Notes: a model not told the origin generated them from the letters alone. A stretch of DNA of 64,000 nt from Amanita rubescens (GCA_015039365.1 WION01000035.1:186001-250000); one strand, 5' to 3'. Positions 1 through 11,690 are shown, counted from the first letter of the stretch. Translations and numbers: made by a program.

Positions 1-2672
1 GCGAACGAGACCGTCCACGTTCCCGAGCTCGGACTCCACCTCCTCCTTCTAGTTATTCCCCGCGTTCTCGTTCCCATTCTACATCTCCTTCTGGCCACAG
101 AGAAAAACACAGGCTGCCAGCACACCGCCCTGTCCCTCGTGACGTCAGCCTTAGCCCTCCGAGGGCTCGTGATAGAGGTCGAGATGCGGACAGGGACAGG
201 GACAGGCACGGTGATCGCGAAGACCGAGAACGAGAAAGAGATAGACGCTACAGAGACGACAATGACGACAGGCATTATTACCCAGACGATTCGGATCGAC
301 ATGACCGTCGTGATTACCCTTATCGGCGCGTCGACGACCGACGTGGTCCTCGTCGCGAAGGTGACTTTGACCATGACCGTTCGTCCAGACACGATGACCG
401 CGACCGGGGGCGTCGTATGAACTCTTATCGACCCTCGCCTCACCGCTATGTACCCGCATCGCCTCTTCCACCTCATTCTCCGCCACGGACACAACCACCA
501 CCCTCTACACAACCACCGTCTTCTCCTCCAGCCGTTCCGCCGCCGCCACATTCCCCTTCAACGCAACCAACAGAAAACGGTCAAATTGTTGGCACACCTC
601 CCCCACCAGCTCAGTCTCCCCCTCCTGCACCTCCACCAGATGAACGTCTACTACCTAAAAATGATATGCTGCCAGAGTTACATGCTCACGTTGCGATACC
701 GATGAAGCGGCCAGGTGCACCAAGGGATATACATTCACCTCCATCTATACTATCACATGTACCGGCGGCAGATAAAGACAAAGAAAAGGAGAAGGGTGAG
801 TTGAGGGTAAGACCAGTGCGGACGCGGGAGGTCATAGGAAGGTCGAGGAAGGAGGAGATGGAAGCGTACGGGAGGGCGTTTACCGGGTGCGGTGGAAAGT
901 CAGACTATGAAGTAACGACGAAGTTGGGTGAAGGCACTTTCGGGTGAGTTTATCGTGTGCACCTGATGAACGCCTTAACCTAAAGAATGCCCCACAGCGA
1001 GGTTCACAAGGCAATACAAAAAGTCAACACGCAAAGTCGTTGCTTTGAAACGTATTCTGATGCACAACGAAAAGGAAGGCATGCCCGTCACGGCTTTGCG
1101 CGAGATCAAAATTCTAAAAGCACTCAAACACCCTTGTATTGTCGACATTCTGGATATGTTTGTTGTACGAAGTACGTTCCTAACTTGTTCCACTCGACAT
1201 GGTGACAGATGCTCACGTACCTTACAGGTAATCAAAAAGATCCACTCTCTGTATATATGGTTTTCCCCTACATGGATCACGATCTTGCTGGTCTTCTTGA
1301 AAACGAACGCGTCAAGCTACAGCCCAGCCACATTAAACTATATATGAAGCAGTTATTGGAAGGAACAGAGTATATGCATCGCGTATGCCTTTTCTCTCTT
1401 TCGCCCTACCACTATATCCTAAAACCATGATCTAGAATCACATCCTCCACCGCGATATGAAGGCCGCCAATCTCCTGATATCTAATAGCGGCAATCTTAA
1501 AATTGCTGATTTTGGTCTTGCCCGGTCCTATGACCCTAATGTGTCCCGAACTGGTCTTGACTCGCGCGGCCGAGAACGGCGATATACTAATTGTGTCGTC
1601 ACGCGATGGTATCGCCCTCCAGAGCTCTTGCTCGGTGCTCGACATTATGGCGGTGAAGTCGATATATGGGGTATTGGGTGTGTCCTTGGCGAGATGTTCT
1701 CTCGGCGGCCTATTATTCCTGGTACATCAGACTTGGATCAGCTGGAGAAAATTTGGCAGCTCTGTGGAACGCCAAACCAACATTCATGGCCAAATTTCGA
1801 TGCGTTGCCGGGTTGTGAAGGTGTCAAGAGGTTTTCGACGTATCTCAGGAGGATCAAGCAGGCTTATGAGAGCGTAGGGCCTGAAACGTGCGATTTGTTG
1901 GATAAGCTATTGACGTGCAATCCGCGAGAGAGGATTACGGCTGCACAGGCTTTGGATCATGAATACTTTTGGACAGATCCATTACCTGCTGATCCAAAGA
2001 CGTGAGTGCCATCTCCCTCCCGACCTTTGAATCACAAAACTGATAACCTACAGTTTACCGTCGTACGAAGCTTCTCATGAATTTGACAAGCGCGGGCACC
2101 GGAGTCAACATCCACCTCCTGGACCTCCCATACCACCCCATGGACCTCCTCACCCAGTCCCACCACCTCACGGTCCACACGGACACCCGCCTCACGGTCC
2201 ACACGGACCCCCACCCCACCACCACCACCACCATCCGCATCCACCACCACCCCACCACATGCCACCCGGTTCGTATCGTCCACCACCTGTACCTGGCCGA
2301 CCTCCCGGCGGAGGTCCACCACACCATTATCCACCCGGTCCCGGCCGCCCACCTCCAATTCCGCCCCCAGGGTACGGAGGAGGACCACCCGGCGCGGGGA
2401 GAGGTCCACGAAGACCTCCTGTATTGCCGCCGGGTGGAGGAGGAGGAGGAGGAGGACCGTTACCGCGCCCGCCGTCGCATTTACCGCCTAAGCCTCCTCC
2501 GCTGGCAGGGAGGGACGATGGGGATAATAGAGACAGGGACAGAGATAGAGAGCGAGATAGAGATAGAGATGGAAGAGAGAGAAGAGATGGACGGGAGAGG
2601 GATGGAAGGAGGGATAGAAATGGATATGCGGACGATGGTGGTGGTGGTGGTGGAGAGTTAAATTATGGTTGA
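1..2672 (+). CDS. bur1: Bur1/Cdk9-type cyclin-dependent Ser/Thr kinase, 5' end outside window
   Basis: This is a transcription-elongation CDK of the Bur1/Cdk9 (P-TEFb) family, which phosphorylates the RNA polymerase II C-terminal domain and Spt5 in the nucleus. The frame is open from base 3, so the start lies to the left. An Arg/Asp/Ser-rich then Pro-rich N-terminus precedes the kinase domain. Visible motifs are the G-loop GEGTFG, VALKR (catalytic Lys), the cyclin-binding helix PVTALRE, HRDMK, the DFG motif in IADFGLAR, and T-loop YTNCVVTRWYRPPE. The C-terminus is a His/Pro/Gly tail ending in RD repeats. Exons by hand are <1-943, 998-1171, 1228-1382, 1436-2001 and 2054-2672. VVTRWYRPPE and WGIGCVLGEMF resemble Bur1/Cdk9 more than Ctk1. 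One oddity is an apparent one-base frame break near 1017-1023, where the frame giving EVHKAIQ must shift to reach KSTRKVVALKR. Confidence 0.9.
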
Positions 2673-2976
2673 AAAATCGGTGGACGGATGGATGGGTGAA
2701 TAAGTCATATGTTTTTCTTTCTTTTCCAAGAATGTTTTGGGGTAGCTTTCGTTGCATTTGCATGATCATATAAATAGCATTATTGTATTACTATCAGTTG
2801 GATGATTAGAGTCCAATGTTGTGTGCGCTATTAGATAGAGTGCGACTAGCAGTAGCCTGTCGCTACGTTGTAAGTGAAAAACGAGTTTTTATATATGCTA
2901 TGGACGTCCTACAGACGGCCCGCTAAAAGTCCTGCTAACTGATACATGCAGTCAGCGCTATCAAAGCGCCAGTCTA
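2673..2976. other. Short convergent intergenic region
   Basis: This 304-bp stretch lies between the stop codons of the converging bur1 and CBM19 genes. It is AT-rich and should hold both 3' ends. I see no gene or repeat in it. Confidence 0.5.
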
Positions 2977-4355
2977 TTATATAGTAGCCGTCAACAGCTG
3001 AGACAGGTTAAAGTTTGAAGAAGCCCCGTTCGTAGGTTGCGCAGCGGGTCCTCCAATACTTGGCTGAGAAGTAAAGGCAAACCCACCGCCTCCGAGAGGG
3101 GTGCCATCCGATGGCGGCGACAGGGTTGGTGTCGCGAATGCGCCGTTCTGAGAGATGCTCGTGGTCGGAGTGATGGGCGTGACTGTTGGGAAGGGTGTTT
3201 GGGCGTTCCCTACGTTTGACTGGGGAAAAGACGGGGAAATCGTATTAGGTGTCGGTGAAAGATCGGGTGCCGATGGGAAGTTGGTGGGGTTGGTGTTGCC
3301 CTGGCATTCGGAAGCGGTGACGGTGACGGTGGAAACCATAAGTAAAGTAACAGTACTGGCGCCGAAGGTGTTCGGTGTGGTTACTGGAGCACCTAGCGAT
3401 GCCCCCGCGCCAAGTGTCTGCGTTGGGACAATGGAGCCCGGAGTAAACTGTCGACGATACATTTGGTTGTATCCGGTGGAGGAAGCATACTCTATCGCTG
3501 TCGACGCCATCTCAGACATTGCACTGTAGATTCCAGAGGTATCTGCGGTAGTATCTGTCGAGTTCCCGCCATTGTAGCCGCCTCCCGCGTTGGAAGAATC
3601 ACTGGTCGTCGAATTTCCATTCGACGAGGGAGATCCCTGCGAGCCGCCGCTACAATCACCACCGTTAGAATCGTTTTCGGGTGCCTGTCCGGTAGTGCTA
3701 TTGGCGTTGCTGTTTCCATAGGTATCCGTGCTAGAATGCCGGTCGAGCTATCACCACAATCATTACCGCTCGTGTCAGGTGCTCCTCCGCCGGCCGTGGT
3801 GTTAGCATTGCTGTTGCCGGAAGTTCGGGATGCTAGTGGCACTGCCAGCAATGCTTGAGACTGTGACGGAGGAAGGGGTAGAGGTGCTGTTGGTGCTGCT
3901 TCCACTTCCCGTTAACCCACCGCTGGCGCCGGAGGCGCTGATCCGTGCCAGCGCGTCCTCCTTCGTATCGCAAGCAATACTTGTACCAGGAGAGTTAACG
4001 AGAGGAAGAGCGAAGCACGAAAGGCCGCCGGTACATTGAGTCAATGTCCAGTTGCCGCCAACGCATTGAGCAAAGGCGCCTTTCACACAAGCAATACTTC
4101 CAGCTATTATAACAACATCAATATGCATAATTTAAAGCGGCAAGTGTCGATTCACCATCGCAAGAATCTGACTGCAGTCAGGGTTGCAAACTGTGCATTC
4201 AGCTGCTGAGCTTTAATACCGTTTTGTAGTCTGAAGCTAGTCGTTGACGAATTTCCAGCGTCGCGAGCAAATAAAGGAGTGGAAGGCGCAGCAACCACGA
4301 GCGTTATGCGCGAGATGAAGACATAAAGAGCGAATAGCGAGACGTGGAAAGTCAT
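2977..4355 (-). CDS. Secreted CBM19 (chitin-binding type) domain protein with Ser/Thr/Asn-rich tail, frame-broken
   Basis: The start at 4355 opens a signal peptide (MTFHVSLFALYVFISRIT followed by a hydrophobic stretch to AAP). A CBM19-like segment follows: LQNGIKAQQLNAQFATLTA, then after an intron (donor GTGAAT near 4162, acceptor near 4102) AGSIACVKGAFAQCVGGNW and GLSCFALPLVNSPGTS, with the family's spaced cysteines. CBM19 modules bind chitin, so a wall-associated or secreted role is likely. The remainder is Ser/Thr/Asn/Gly-rich, with two similar GNSNAN units, and ends with a hydrophobic cluster near 3330. Keeping the conserved residues requires three one-base frame changes: near 4178-4182 (LTA to DSCDAGS), near 3830 and near 3735. 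The gene is therefore either decayed or carries sequence errors. Family assignment is good; exact structure is uncertain. Confidence 0.7.
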
Positions 4356-4611
4356 GACTGAGTTGGATGTCGGCACCAGGCCAAGATTAACCTTAGCAAA
4401 GAGAAAAGAACAGGAGAAAATAGCGAGGTCGTACTGTTTATATACGCAAGGGCGTAGTAACTGCGCTCTCTCTTGTTCGACGTCCATTGTTTTCTTCTCC
4501 ACTTTGTTGTTCTATTTTTGAATCTTCATCGTTACACGTGAAGACCCAATGATCCTCCTAATTCCATGAGTTACGCCTGCCTTGGCGTGAAATGCACCCA
4601 AAGGGCTTGAA

Positions 4612-5960
4612 ATGGAATGCCAGCGTGTTCACCGAGACAGTTTTCGCCCAACATGGTCTGTCGATAGGCGCATAACAACGGTAAACATCCTGGACAAGAA
4701 ACCATGGATGAAATTCACGCTCCGACTCTCGAGAAATGAAATCGACAATTCTTATGTTCCTAGACGAACATCCCCGGTGGACTTTGAATTGAGATACCCG
4801 TATCCGAATGAACAAGGTTGCCGTTGATGACGGGTCTAGAATGGAAAAACTCGGTGACTTAGGATCTAGCAGAGTTCTGAAGGATCAGCAAGTCAAAGAA
4901 CCTGTTGCTTCCGAGGTTAGTTTGTGACAACATCCATTATCACAAATAAAGGAATACATTTCTCCCATTGGTTGCAGGCTCCCAGGTACGTGTATCAACG
5001 ATTTCTATTTTTGACACGCTTCATCTTTGTGGGACAGGTAGAGTATAAGACAAAATGGGCAGCCCCTCATGAGAACTTGCCTGCGTATTTTCAACATAGA
5101 GCTCAGGAAATCCCTCGGCTGGCGCGACAGTCGATCGACGCTGTCTTCCAACTTTACGGCTACATGACGTTTAACGAGAACAAATATGGCATACTCAATA
5201 ATATGGAATATGCTTGGTTTTTCCAACGCGTCGAGACTCCCGAAAGCCGAGGCAAAACCTTGCAGTACTACGGGCCGATCAGTTTTGATTCGGTTCGTTC
5301 GCCAAGTATGCTCAAAGCCTTTGTGGGCACTATTCTGCTTGCCGAAACTGCACTACCTGGTTTCATAGTTCCCCAATCTCTCCGGCCGATACTTCGGTAC
5401 ATCTGCCATACCCGTGACGCAGCCATTGCGCAGGCACAGTCATACCATTCGGTCCTCGAGGCCGGTTCATATCCGGTTTTGCCACTTGACCCTCGTCTTT
5501 GCTATTTTGACCGTACTTCCGTGCGTCATGCTCCGCAACGAGGCTGTACATTAAAGGCAACACTTGTGAAACGAATCTGGAACCTGGATGTCTTCTGCAA
5601 AAGAGGGGAGATGCCATGGATGCGCTCGATACGGAGGTGCGCAATTATCCCACATTGCAGCATCTGCAAGGCATAGTTATTCCATGCGTCCGTGGATATT
5701 ACAATGTTTGGGGACTCTTGAGGCTCCTTGCACTCGAAGATATTGATACCGCAATCCCTGAAGATGGGCCAATCAATACCCGGACGAGGAGAAACGGATG
5801 AGATCCGCTCTTGGTCACATCCACTCGGGAGGATATGTTCACGGTGATATTGCACGACGCAACTTCTGCCAGAAGGATCATGCGATATTCTTGGCGACGT
5901 TGGCGGTGGGAAGTCCTGTCCAAATGGCAGCTGAATTAGCCCAAATTGATGCATTGTAGA
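4612..5960 (+). pseudogene. Protein-kinase-like fold gene of Agaricomycete type, decayed or frame-broken
   Basis: A coding stretch (YGYMTFNENKYGILNNMEY, VRSPSMLKAFVGTILLAE, LKATLVKRIWNLDVF, IHSGGYVHGDIARRNFC) matches what I know of expanded basidiomycete protein-kinase-like genes, in which HGDIARRN is a catalytic-loop-like motif. An upstream open stretch (4612-4827) and a spliced junction near 4915-5040 (donors GTTAGT and GTACGT, acceptor ACAG) probably belong to it. Three single-base shifts break the conserved frame: near 5598 (one extra A in an AAAA run before GDAMDALDTE), near 5790 (one C missing before DEEKRMRS) and near 5893 (one G missing before GDVGGG). A stop follows within 70 bases. 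It could be a real pseudogene or an error-containing gene; substrate and function are unknown. Confidence 0.55.
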
Positions 5961-5964
5961 CCAG

Positions 5965-6561
5965 TAATTTCACACTTAACTAATTAACGGGATAGTTATC
6001 GAGTGCAATGTGATTCGGCGATTATGCAGGCTGTGACAAGGCATTTACAATTGAGCCCAAGGCAAGCAGGCCAAAGGTTTTTTGGCATATATGATACAAG
6101 CTCATTTATCGTACCCTACTTAACAGACGCGTCAATCCGTCAGTACGGAATACTCATTTCTCTTCCAATCTCCTTGGGGGAATCGCGTGCTAGATCTCGA
6201 GCATCCATCATGCTCCGCTACGTCACATTGGAGCAAGCGGCTTACATAACATGGTCAGCGCCAGTCGCCAGTGACACCCAGTCAAAAACGATTCTGTGAG
6301 AAACAGGCCAAAACCGCGTGGTTCCGTATGCAGCGGGATGGGACGGGTTTCAAACGCTTCTACGCCGTCACAATGTCCGATCTCGTCAAAATTTCCGCTC
6401 AACTCATCTCGAAACCGTTTGTCATACAAAGCATGCATTTGCCATTGGAAAATGTACAACCGTCTATTTCCGCTCCTCCCCGCTCCTCCCGCTCATTCCC
6501 GCTCCTCCCCGCTTGCTCCTGCTTCTCTCCGCTCCTCCCCGCCTGTTTCCGCTCACCCTCT
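5965..6561. other. Gene-poor stretch with transposon-end fragment and pyrimidine-rich tract
   Basis: No convincing gene. Bases 6230-6253 match about 23 bp of the terminal inverted repeat of the element at 57458-58267. Bases 6468-6555 are a C/T-rich imperfect repeat of the type cgctcctcccc. Open frames over the tract are low-complexity artefacts. Confidence 0.5.
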
Positions 6562-7809
6562 TCACTCACACCTATCCCTGCTTCCCTCATCGTTCTCCCC
6601 ATTCTCCTTGTCATCTTCTATCACTTTTTTCGACGTTGCTTTCGTATTCCCCTTCATCGGGTTTTGCGCCAAGAAGTTGTTGGGCGGACTGGATAGTGAC
6701 TTGACGGAAGCTTGCGCTACATAAAGGAAAGAAGTTGTAAATCAAAGAATAACAGGAATATGACTTGAATCCTTACCTCGAGACTGATCAACTTTGTATT
6801 CCTGTATAACGTAGGTACATATCAATCGAATTACGTCGCCCGTTATCTGACATACCTGTATCTACTAAGTGTCTGGACGAGTCTGTAAGTGCCGCCCAAA
6901 CCTCATTAAACAGTGGTCGTGCATTCCTTTGTTGTTGTGCATCTTCCAGAAATTGATGTTGAAAAGATTCATATTCATATTCGTCAGCCAAGTCTTGCCG
7001 TTGTGTGAATATGACTTACTCGCGGCTGTGTTATACTTAGTGATGCGTTTGATTGCGCTCCCGTTACCAGTTGTCCTAGCTCGCTTTCCATTCGTGTTAG
7101 CGTTGGTATTGTTATTAGTGACGGAAGCCTTAGCTGTACTCTGTCGTATAAGATTTGGTTCGATTGCGTTATTTAACTATAAAGGTTTTTGAGCGTCATC
7201 AAATGATAATGAAAGTCGGTTTGTAGTGGGAGAGGTGGACATGGGATTCTTGGGAATATTGATCTAAGTGATCCGTATGACTCGTCTTGATGTGAACGAC
7301 ACTTGCCATTGTCTAGATATCAGCCGATTGTTGAGTCTTATCAGCGGTGGTGTGCGATCTTCTTCAGAAGCCGGAGTCAGAGTGCTGCCGGCTGAAGTTG
7401 TCTACAAAACTCCCAGTTCTCAGAAGACTCGAGGCGACCGTTATCGCCGTGAGAGGGTGGTCGTACTTACCTCTGTTGTTTGACCAGGTGTTTCTGCTTC
7501 TCGAGGAATTGAAGCGTTGTAACTGTCAGCCATGGTTTGTGAATCAGAAGTACTGGTGCCAAAGGTCTTCACTTTTGCTTGTTGCTGGGATGCAGAACCA
7601 GCCTCTGCTTCGTCTTCATCTGTTGGTCTCGGCTTATTGACATCTTTTTCATGTAAGGCCGAGTTTGAAATTGGGTGGCTGTTTAATGCACTGTCAAGAA
7701 TACGTTATGACATAAATCTGGTAGTAGAGTTAAATGAACACACCGAGTTTATGGGCTTAATTATGTGAGAAGGAGACGCTTCCGAGCCTTGTAGAACTTG
7801 AGGAGACAT
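6562..7809 (-). CDS. Hypothetical low-complexity protein, several exons
   Basis: I do not recognise the family. Reading the minus strand from an ATG at 7809 gives MSPQVLQGSEASPSHIIKP, then Ser/Thr/Glu-rich exons (containing KPRPTDEDEAEAGSASQQQ and TTSAGSTLTPASEEDR), an Asn-rich piece (TNNNTNANTNGKRARTT), then DEYEYESFQHQFLEDAQQQ and a basic-acidic end (KKVIEDDKENGEND) stopping at 6562. Junctions have plausible GT or GC donors and AG acceptors, for example donor GTAAGT near 7470 with acceptor TTGTAG near 7407, and donor GTATGT near 6860. No domain, signal peptide or membrane segment is visible. It may be a disordered nuclear protein, but that is a guess. Exact exon limits are uncertain. Confidence 0.45.
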
Positions 7810-8219
7810 GCTCGAGAATCAAGATGAGGAATGCCAGTTTGAGAAAAAGCTGCTGATGAATGAGTTAGCCCAAGCTGGACGCGCATATAGGGAGGTTGAC
7901 CCTAACCCCGACTCCGCCCCCGACGACTGATATTCGATCCTTGGGCATTATCAATCCCCCTTGGCATATTCATGCCATTGCCCATTAAATTAGGGTATTC
8001 GGGGTGTTCTATGTGGGTAGCAAAGCGATTGTGAATGGGAGCAGAGAGAAAGATAAAGATACCACGTGACGTGCACATTGATGCGCTTTCGACGCGCCCC
8101 AATGCTGAGTGCATAAATTGGTAAGATATTAATTAAACGGTAATTCTACAAGCCGTTATACTCTCATACAACAATGAAGCCATTTTAGCTACAAACCCTC
8201 CTGTTTACTGAGCCAATGA
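7810..8219. other. Intergenic, nothing recognised
   Basis: About 410 bp between the hypothetical gene starting at 7809 and the SMI1/KNR4-like remnant. It presumably holds the promoter of the former. I see no coding sequence or repeat. Confidence 0.4.
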
Positions 8220-8760
8220 TCACATTATAGGCTGGTACTCTCCTCCCGGAGTCCCAGTCGCGACCAAGACCACGCCAGCACCATTATCGCAGCCCCAGTC
8301 GCCTTTCCCGCAGTCATCACTGTCATAGAAATAGATTTCATAGTCTAAATCGTCTTCGCTATCATCGCTATTCTCCCCTCGACCGAGTTCGCGGGCGAGG
8401 TCAATGCCAACTTCGTACTTGTCTGCTATAATGGGAATCCAACCACGCTGAGAGTATTCGCAGCGAACCCAGTCAGGAGGAAAGGACTGTATGGCTTCTT
8501 TAAGTTTGGAGTTTGCGCCCATCTGAGGATCGTCATCGACTTTGTGCCAAATGCGCCACTCTTCGAGAACATCCTTGAGCAGCAGAAGAGGGAGACTGAA
8601 AAAGAGACCTTCTGAGCAACCAGTGGCAGACTTGGCCTCTTGGCCGTCGACAAAGGTAGGACTAACGGATGACAGGAAGAAGGGTGCAGCCAAGTTGGAG
8701 CCCTATCTGTGGGATGTCATATTTGAGGGTATCACGGGGATCTGGATATCTGTGGGTGAG
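8220..8760 (-). pseudogene. SMI1/KNR4-like domain remnant
   Basis: The minus-strand frame contains VDGQEAKSATGCSEGLFF, LPLLLLKDVLEEWRIWHKV, DDDPQMGANSKLKEA and RGWIPIIADKYEVGIDLA, the order expected for a fungal SMI1/KNR4 fold. Known members act in cell-wall integrity signalling in yeast. An acidic run follows before the stop at 8220. The upstream part (YDIPQIGLQLGC, SYLC) sits in another frame and is interrupted by a TAG, so the conserved transition into DGQE needs a frame change. No clean start was found. The usual C-terminal VILFGRDFD-like segment is poorly preserved. I read it as a truncated or decayed copy. Confidence 0.5.
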
Positions 8761-8879
8761 CCATGCGCACAGCCTGTTCTAGGTTGTGATAAGAGAAGGA
8801 TAAGCGGGAAAGAGGGCGGTGGATGGGTATAGAGCGCCTCTCGAGCAGAATCTCACTATGCATCTACTAAAGTGATGAG

Positions 8880-9503
8880 CTAGTATGCGATTATAGCGAA
8901 CGCACGTTCATTTGTACAGAGGTCACTGTTTCTTGTCGAGGACGCAGTATCATTATCGCCAAACTTCTCGTCAATTTCATCATCAGAATCAGCCTTACCA
9001 TGTTGACTTAGATCATCTCCTAGCTCCTCATCCAGTTCATCACCACCTGCGCTGTAGAAATGAGATGGGTTCGTATTGGTAAAGGGGCTCGAGAAGAAAG
9101 CCGCGATGGACTCTAGGTGCCTCAGGTGTTAGCACACGAGGTGGAAGCAGAAAAGGACTGGGCGCACTCGGAGATAGAAGTGACAGAGGACTAGGTACGT
9201 TCGGAGTTGGAAGCAACGAGGGACTAGGTGTTCGAGGCGACCCGGTTTGGCCAAATGAGATTGTTGTTGAACATGTGTAGAGCGGGGACGAATGCTATCC
9301 ATTATCATCACCGTCTGCATCATGGGGATGAGGTGACTCAGGTGAGGATGTAGGCAGTGTTTGTATTGGTGTAGGTGTCAGGGAAGAGAGCCGTGATGGG
9401 CTTGGTGGTGGTGGGGAATGTACCTGAGGCGTTGGCGCACGAGAAGGGAGCGAAGGAGGACTAGGTGATCGAGGGGACTCGTATTGGTATCGTTCCTTCA
9501 CGG
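8880..9503 (-). CDS. Possible Pro/Ser-rich low-complexity protein with acidic end, frame-broken
   Basis: Minus-strand reading gives SPRSPSPPSLPSRAPTPQ and a similar second block (SPRTPSPSLLPTPNVPSP), followed by an acidic end (DELDEELGDDLSQHGKAD, SDDEIDEKFGDND). The two blocks look like an internal duplication of about 200 bp (9230-9300 resembles 9500-9540 and onward). They lie in different frames, with a stop between them near 9298. The family is not recognised. Composition suggests a disordered protein or a decayed copy, and it could be non-coding. Confidence 0.3.
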
Positions 9504-10001
9504 TTTGTACCAGATCAGGCTGCTCTGGAACATGTGTAGAGCATGGACGGACGCTCCTGCTCTATACCTCGGTCAAGACAAGACTAATGTGATCATATCA
9601 AGCACATACCATATTGCTAGGTGCACGAGGAGGGCTGAGTCCGGGTTACAGCAAGCTGTACATGGCTCTGAAACTGCCAAGTCGTGCTGCTCGGCAAGTA
9701 GGAGATGTTTATGGCGTAATTACTATGTCCTTGGTTGCACCCATTGACCGCCTTCTACAGAACTTCTGTGGAGGCAGCAGTTGGAACGTTGAGTTCATGT
9801 GTGGACTTAGCAGATTTCGCGCCAGGTGTGTAACGTGTAAAATCCATTGCATGACGTGCCAGTACAAGCGTGTAAAAACGTCGAACTACGGAGTTGCGCG
9901 GGTTGGCGCGGCTGGGGTGCTGTTTTGCACTGTTTTGCACGGACCCGTGCGGGCTACCCGTGGACCATTTTTGACTGGGAGTGACAGTCCTCACAGCAGC
10001 T
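9504..10001. other. Intergenic, nothing recognised
   Basis: About 500 bp upstream of the MYND-finger gene. It must hold that gene's promoter. No gene or repeat structure is supported. Confidence 0.4.
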
Positions 10002-11012
10002 ATGGCCACAGTCAATTTACATGATCTAGCAACCATCCTCCTTCACGAGCGCCTGCTCAGCGAGCCGCGATTCAAGCATTCGCATCTACGAGAGATCAAC
10101 GATGGGTCAGCACCACGAATCATACTTCCCCCGGACACCCCGCTTCCTGTCCTCGATGATCTCCCAAAGAACATTCCGTATCTGGCTTTCTTCTTGGTAG
10201 AGAATGCCAGCGAGATTCCCAAAATCCCGGAACCTATTGGGGTCACACGTAGTGGCGACTATGATGTGTCAGAGATGGAACTCGAGATGTATTTCTGGGG
10301 CATCAGGCACCATAATAGTGGATACACACTGGCGCATGCAATGCAACTCGTGCTCGACGCTCTCCCCACCACTACGAAGCTCCAGATCCGCACCTCTCAA
10401 GGGCATTTTCTCACTGTACCCGCCTCTTCGTTCTCGATCGTAGAATTGCCCATCAGGGCGCTCACAAACACCTACATCTGCAACATGAAACCCCTAGAAA
10501 GTTCAGAGTCAGATGGCCACACACGTTTTAGTGTAGTCCAGCACGTCACAGGAGGAAGTGAACCATTTCCGTGGGTGTATATGTTGTTTCAAGACGGTGT
10601 TGCCAACGCAGAACAGCAGAGTTTACAAGTTGTCTTAGATCTTGTATCGCCCATGCTCTGCTTCCGTGGCCTTGGTGGCGAAATCTTTTCTATGGAATGT
10701 CTAGAGGAGTATCATACGAAACTTCTGTCTCAGGGCGCACTTGAAGGCAGACCTTTCAAACACTCAAATCGCATAAGGTTTCTCCCCAGTGACGTGCCGG
10801 AGGATTCCGAGGCTACCCAATTGTCAGAGAGAGTGCTCACTAGGCTTTCAAAAATCATGGAGGGCGAAACTTTCTGCACGTACTGTGGGAAGGCGATGGC
10901 GAAATCGTTGTGTACTGTTTGTAGGAAAGCGCGGTACTGTGACAAGAAGTGTCAGAAAAAGGGCTGGAAGTATCATAAGACTTGGTGCAAAATTGACGCT
11001 AGATTAGGGTAA
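10002..11012 (+). CDS. MYND-type zinc-finger protein, single exon
   Basis: One uninterrupted frame of 336 codons starts at the ATG at 10002; the upstream in-frame GTG at 9981 is not a credible start. The N-terminal 270 residues match no family I recognise. The C-terminus holds a MYND finger: CTYCGKAM, LCTVCRKARYCDKKCQKKGW, KYHKTWC, with all expected Cys/His ligands. MYND fingers mediate protein-protein contacts. Many Agaricomycete genes have this layout, a variable body with a terminal MYND finger, and their functions are unknown. No signal peptide or membrane segment is visible. The lack of introns is unusual among its neighbours. Confidence 0.85.
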   Translation: MATVNLHDLATILLHERLLSEPRFKHSHLREINDGSAPRIILPPDTPLPVLDDLPKNIPYLAFFLVENASEIPKIPEPIGVTRSGDYDVSEMELEMYFWGIRHHNSGYTLAHAMQLVLDALPTTTKLQIRTSQGHFLTVPASSFSIVELPIRALTNTYICNMKPLESSESDGHTRFSVVQHVTGGSEPFPWVYMLFQDGVANAEQQSLQVVLDLVSPMLCFRGLGGEIFSMECLEEYHTKLLSQGALEGRPFKHSNRIRFLPSDVPEDSEATQLSERVLTRLSKIMEGETFCTYCGKAMAKSLCTVCRKARYCDKKCQKKGWKYHKTWCKIDARLG

Positions 11013-11368
11013 AAGGAAGGCGAAATAATATACTGGTCAGTCCCAGAAGTCCGCCTAAGTCAGGGCACCCATTATATAACATGACAGTCCGCAGTATCTA
11101 AAATGTCTTTCGACACCAACGTATGTAGCTCGAGCAGGGAGGAGGATGGGAAGCACGTCTGAACGCTCGTAAACTGCATATGTGTGCATTATCCTATCAA
11201 TCCCGGTCATTCTACGAACCATAAGTGCATAAGTAGATGAACGTTGCCGGCCTCTCAAACTGCAGAAACCCGACGTTCCACTATGATTTACCATGTTGAG
11301 AACATTTTGGAGCTGAACAGCCGCTACGGTAGCTTTCTTCATCACCCTTCCTCTGCTCGCTCTGCTTG
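11013..11368. other. Intergenic, nothing recognised
   Basis: This lies between the MYND gene and the transposase fragment. The remaining transposase sequence would be expected here if the element were intact, but I see no DDE-type motif. Confidence 0.35.
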
Positions 11369-11690
11369 TCACTTGGCGATCAATTTCTGGATTGCTTGCA
11401 CTTTCGGGTCGAGTTCGACTCCGCGATAGCCCATATTTCTTCCTTCGCGTCGTCCATCAAGATACACAAACGGTGCATCAGCGAGCAACACCGACAGGCT
11501 CTGAATAACGTCTGATGACAGTAGACGAGGTCGACCGCGAAGTTCAGAAGGGGGATCTACTCGACCAAACATATTGAAGTTGTGTTGCCAGCGGGTGATG
11601 CTTTTAGGGCAAACGCCGAGGGTTTCTGCTGTCTCTTCAATGTTCCAGCCATCCCAGCAAAGCAAGAGCCCGCTCCTTCATGTCGGCACT
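11369..11690 (-). mobile_element. Transposase N-terminal HTH fragment (Tc1/IS630-like type common in basidiomycetes)
   Basis: The reading MKERALALL / DGWNIEETAETLGVCPKSI / TRWQHNFNMFGRVDPPS / ELRGRPRLLSSDVIQSL is the helix-turn-helix head seen on many basidiomycete Tc1/IS630-type transposases. A one-base shift separates the first block (near 11672) from the rest. The catalytic DDE core is absent, since after about residue 75 the frame runs into unrelated sequence and stops at 11369. No terminal repeats were found around it. I regard it as a dead fragment. Confidence 0.6.

Noticed and set aside
6468..6704. Three overlapping plus-strand frames rich in Ser, Pro and Leu
   Set aside because: Produced by a pyrimidine-rich simple repeat. 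The minus strand here reads as the C-terminal exon of a hypothetical gene.
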